Source of the DNA: Muribaculaceae bacterium
GTDB taxonomy: Bacteria > Bacteroidota > Bacteroidia > Bacteroidales > Muribaculaceae
DNA: 6,012 nt
Assembly: GCA_029059965.1 (NCBI GenBank)
Contig: JAIDUY010000545.1
Span: 738-6,749 of the forward strand
Direction: 5' to 3'
The notes under the pieces are model-generated. The model was not told the DNA's origin, ran no database searches, and saw nothing but the letters and a program-made list of their open reading frames with translations. Positions 5,976-6,012 of this stretch are shown here, one piece after another. Position 1 is the stretch's first letter; every line of letters starts with the position of its first letter. Made by a program: the position numbers and the translations under genes.

Positions 5976-6012
5976 CGGGTGGAAACAGAATTTATAGGTC
6001 TTATACTGTCTA

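Noticed and set aside
1..6012. CRISPR arrays, insertion sequences, tRNA or rRNA genes
   Set aside because: Read-through found no spaced direct repeats, transposase-like frame, terminal inverted repeats or tRNA-like TTCGA arm with a matching cloverleaf.

Overview
The window comes from a GC-rich member of the Bacteroidales (Bacteroidota); the genus cannot be fixed. Three things point there. Both promoters carry the Bacteroidota -7 element (TAACTTTG, once with a well-spaced upstream TTG). Gene starts lack strong Shine-Dalgarno sequences. The proteins resemble gut Bacteroidales families: a Tgt without zinc cysteines, a TonB-dependent receptor, and a surface lipoprotein with a negatively charged export signal right after the lipid-modified cysteine. 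All real genes lie on the + strand.

Region 1 (1-2472) is a tight housekeeping cluster. It holds the 3' end of a sugar-nucleotidyltransferase-like gene, then tgt (tRNA-guanine transglycosylase, queuosine pathway) starting in a TGATG overlap with it. After a 16-nt gap comes an LptF/LptG-family permease (lipopolysaccharide export) that probably starts at GTG. These look co-transcribed from a promoter upstream of the window.

Region 2 (2473-5947) is a self-contained vitamin B12 uptake operon. A promoter begins immediately after the permease stop codon. It feeds a leader with an almost textbook cobalamin riboswitch (about 2527-2682), followed by a hairpin that could hide a ribosome-binding-like GGGGAG. 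Then comes btuB, the outer-membrane TonB-dependent cobalamin transporter, and, after a 37-nt A/C-rich spacer, a seven-bladed beta-propeller surface lipoprotein that I read as btuG. A strong intrinsic terminator closes the unit. The expected logic is that B12 binding shuts the operon off, while in B12 shortage BtuG captures corrinoid at the cell surface and BtuB imports it. No inner-membrane BtuCDF or adenosylation genes are present here.

Region 3 (5948-6012) holds another TAACTTTG promoter for a gene beyond the window's end.

Nothing here is clearly a new system. The points most worth a second look are the cysteine-free Tgt zinc site, the leader architecture (a competing 5' hairpin and a putative SD-hiding hairpin), and the minimal riboswitch-btuB-btuG unit.
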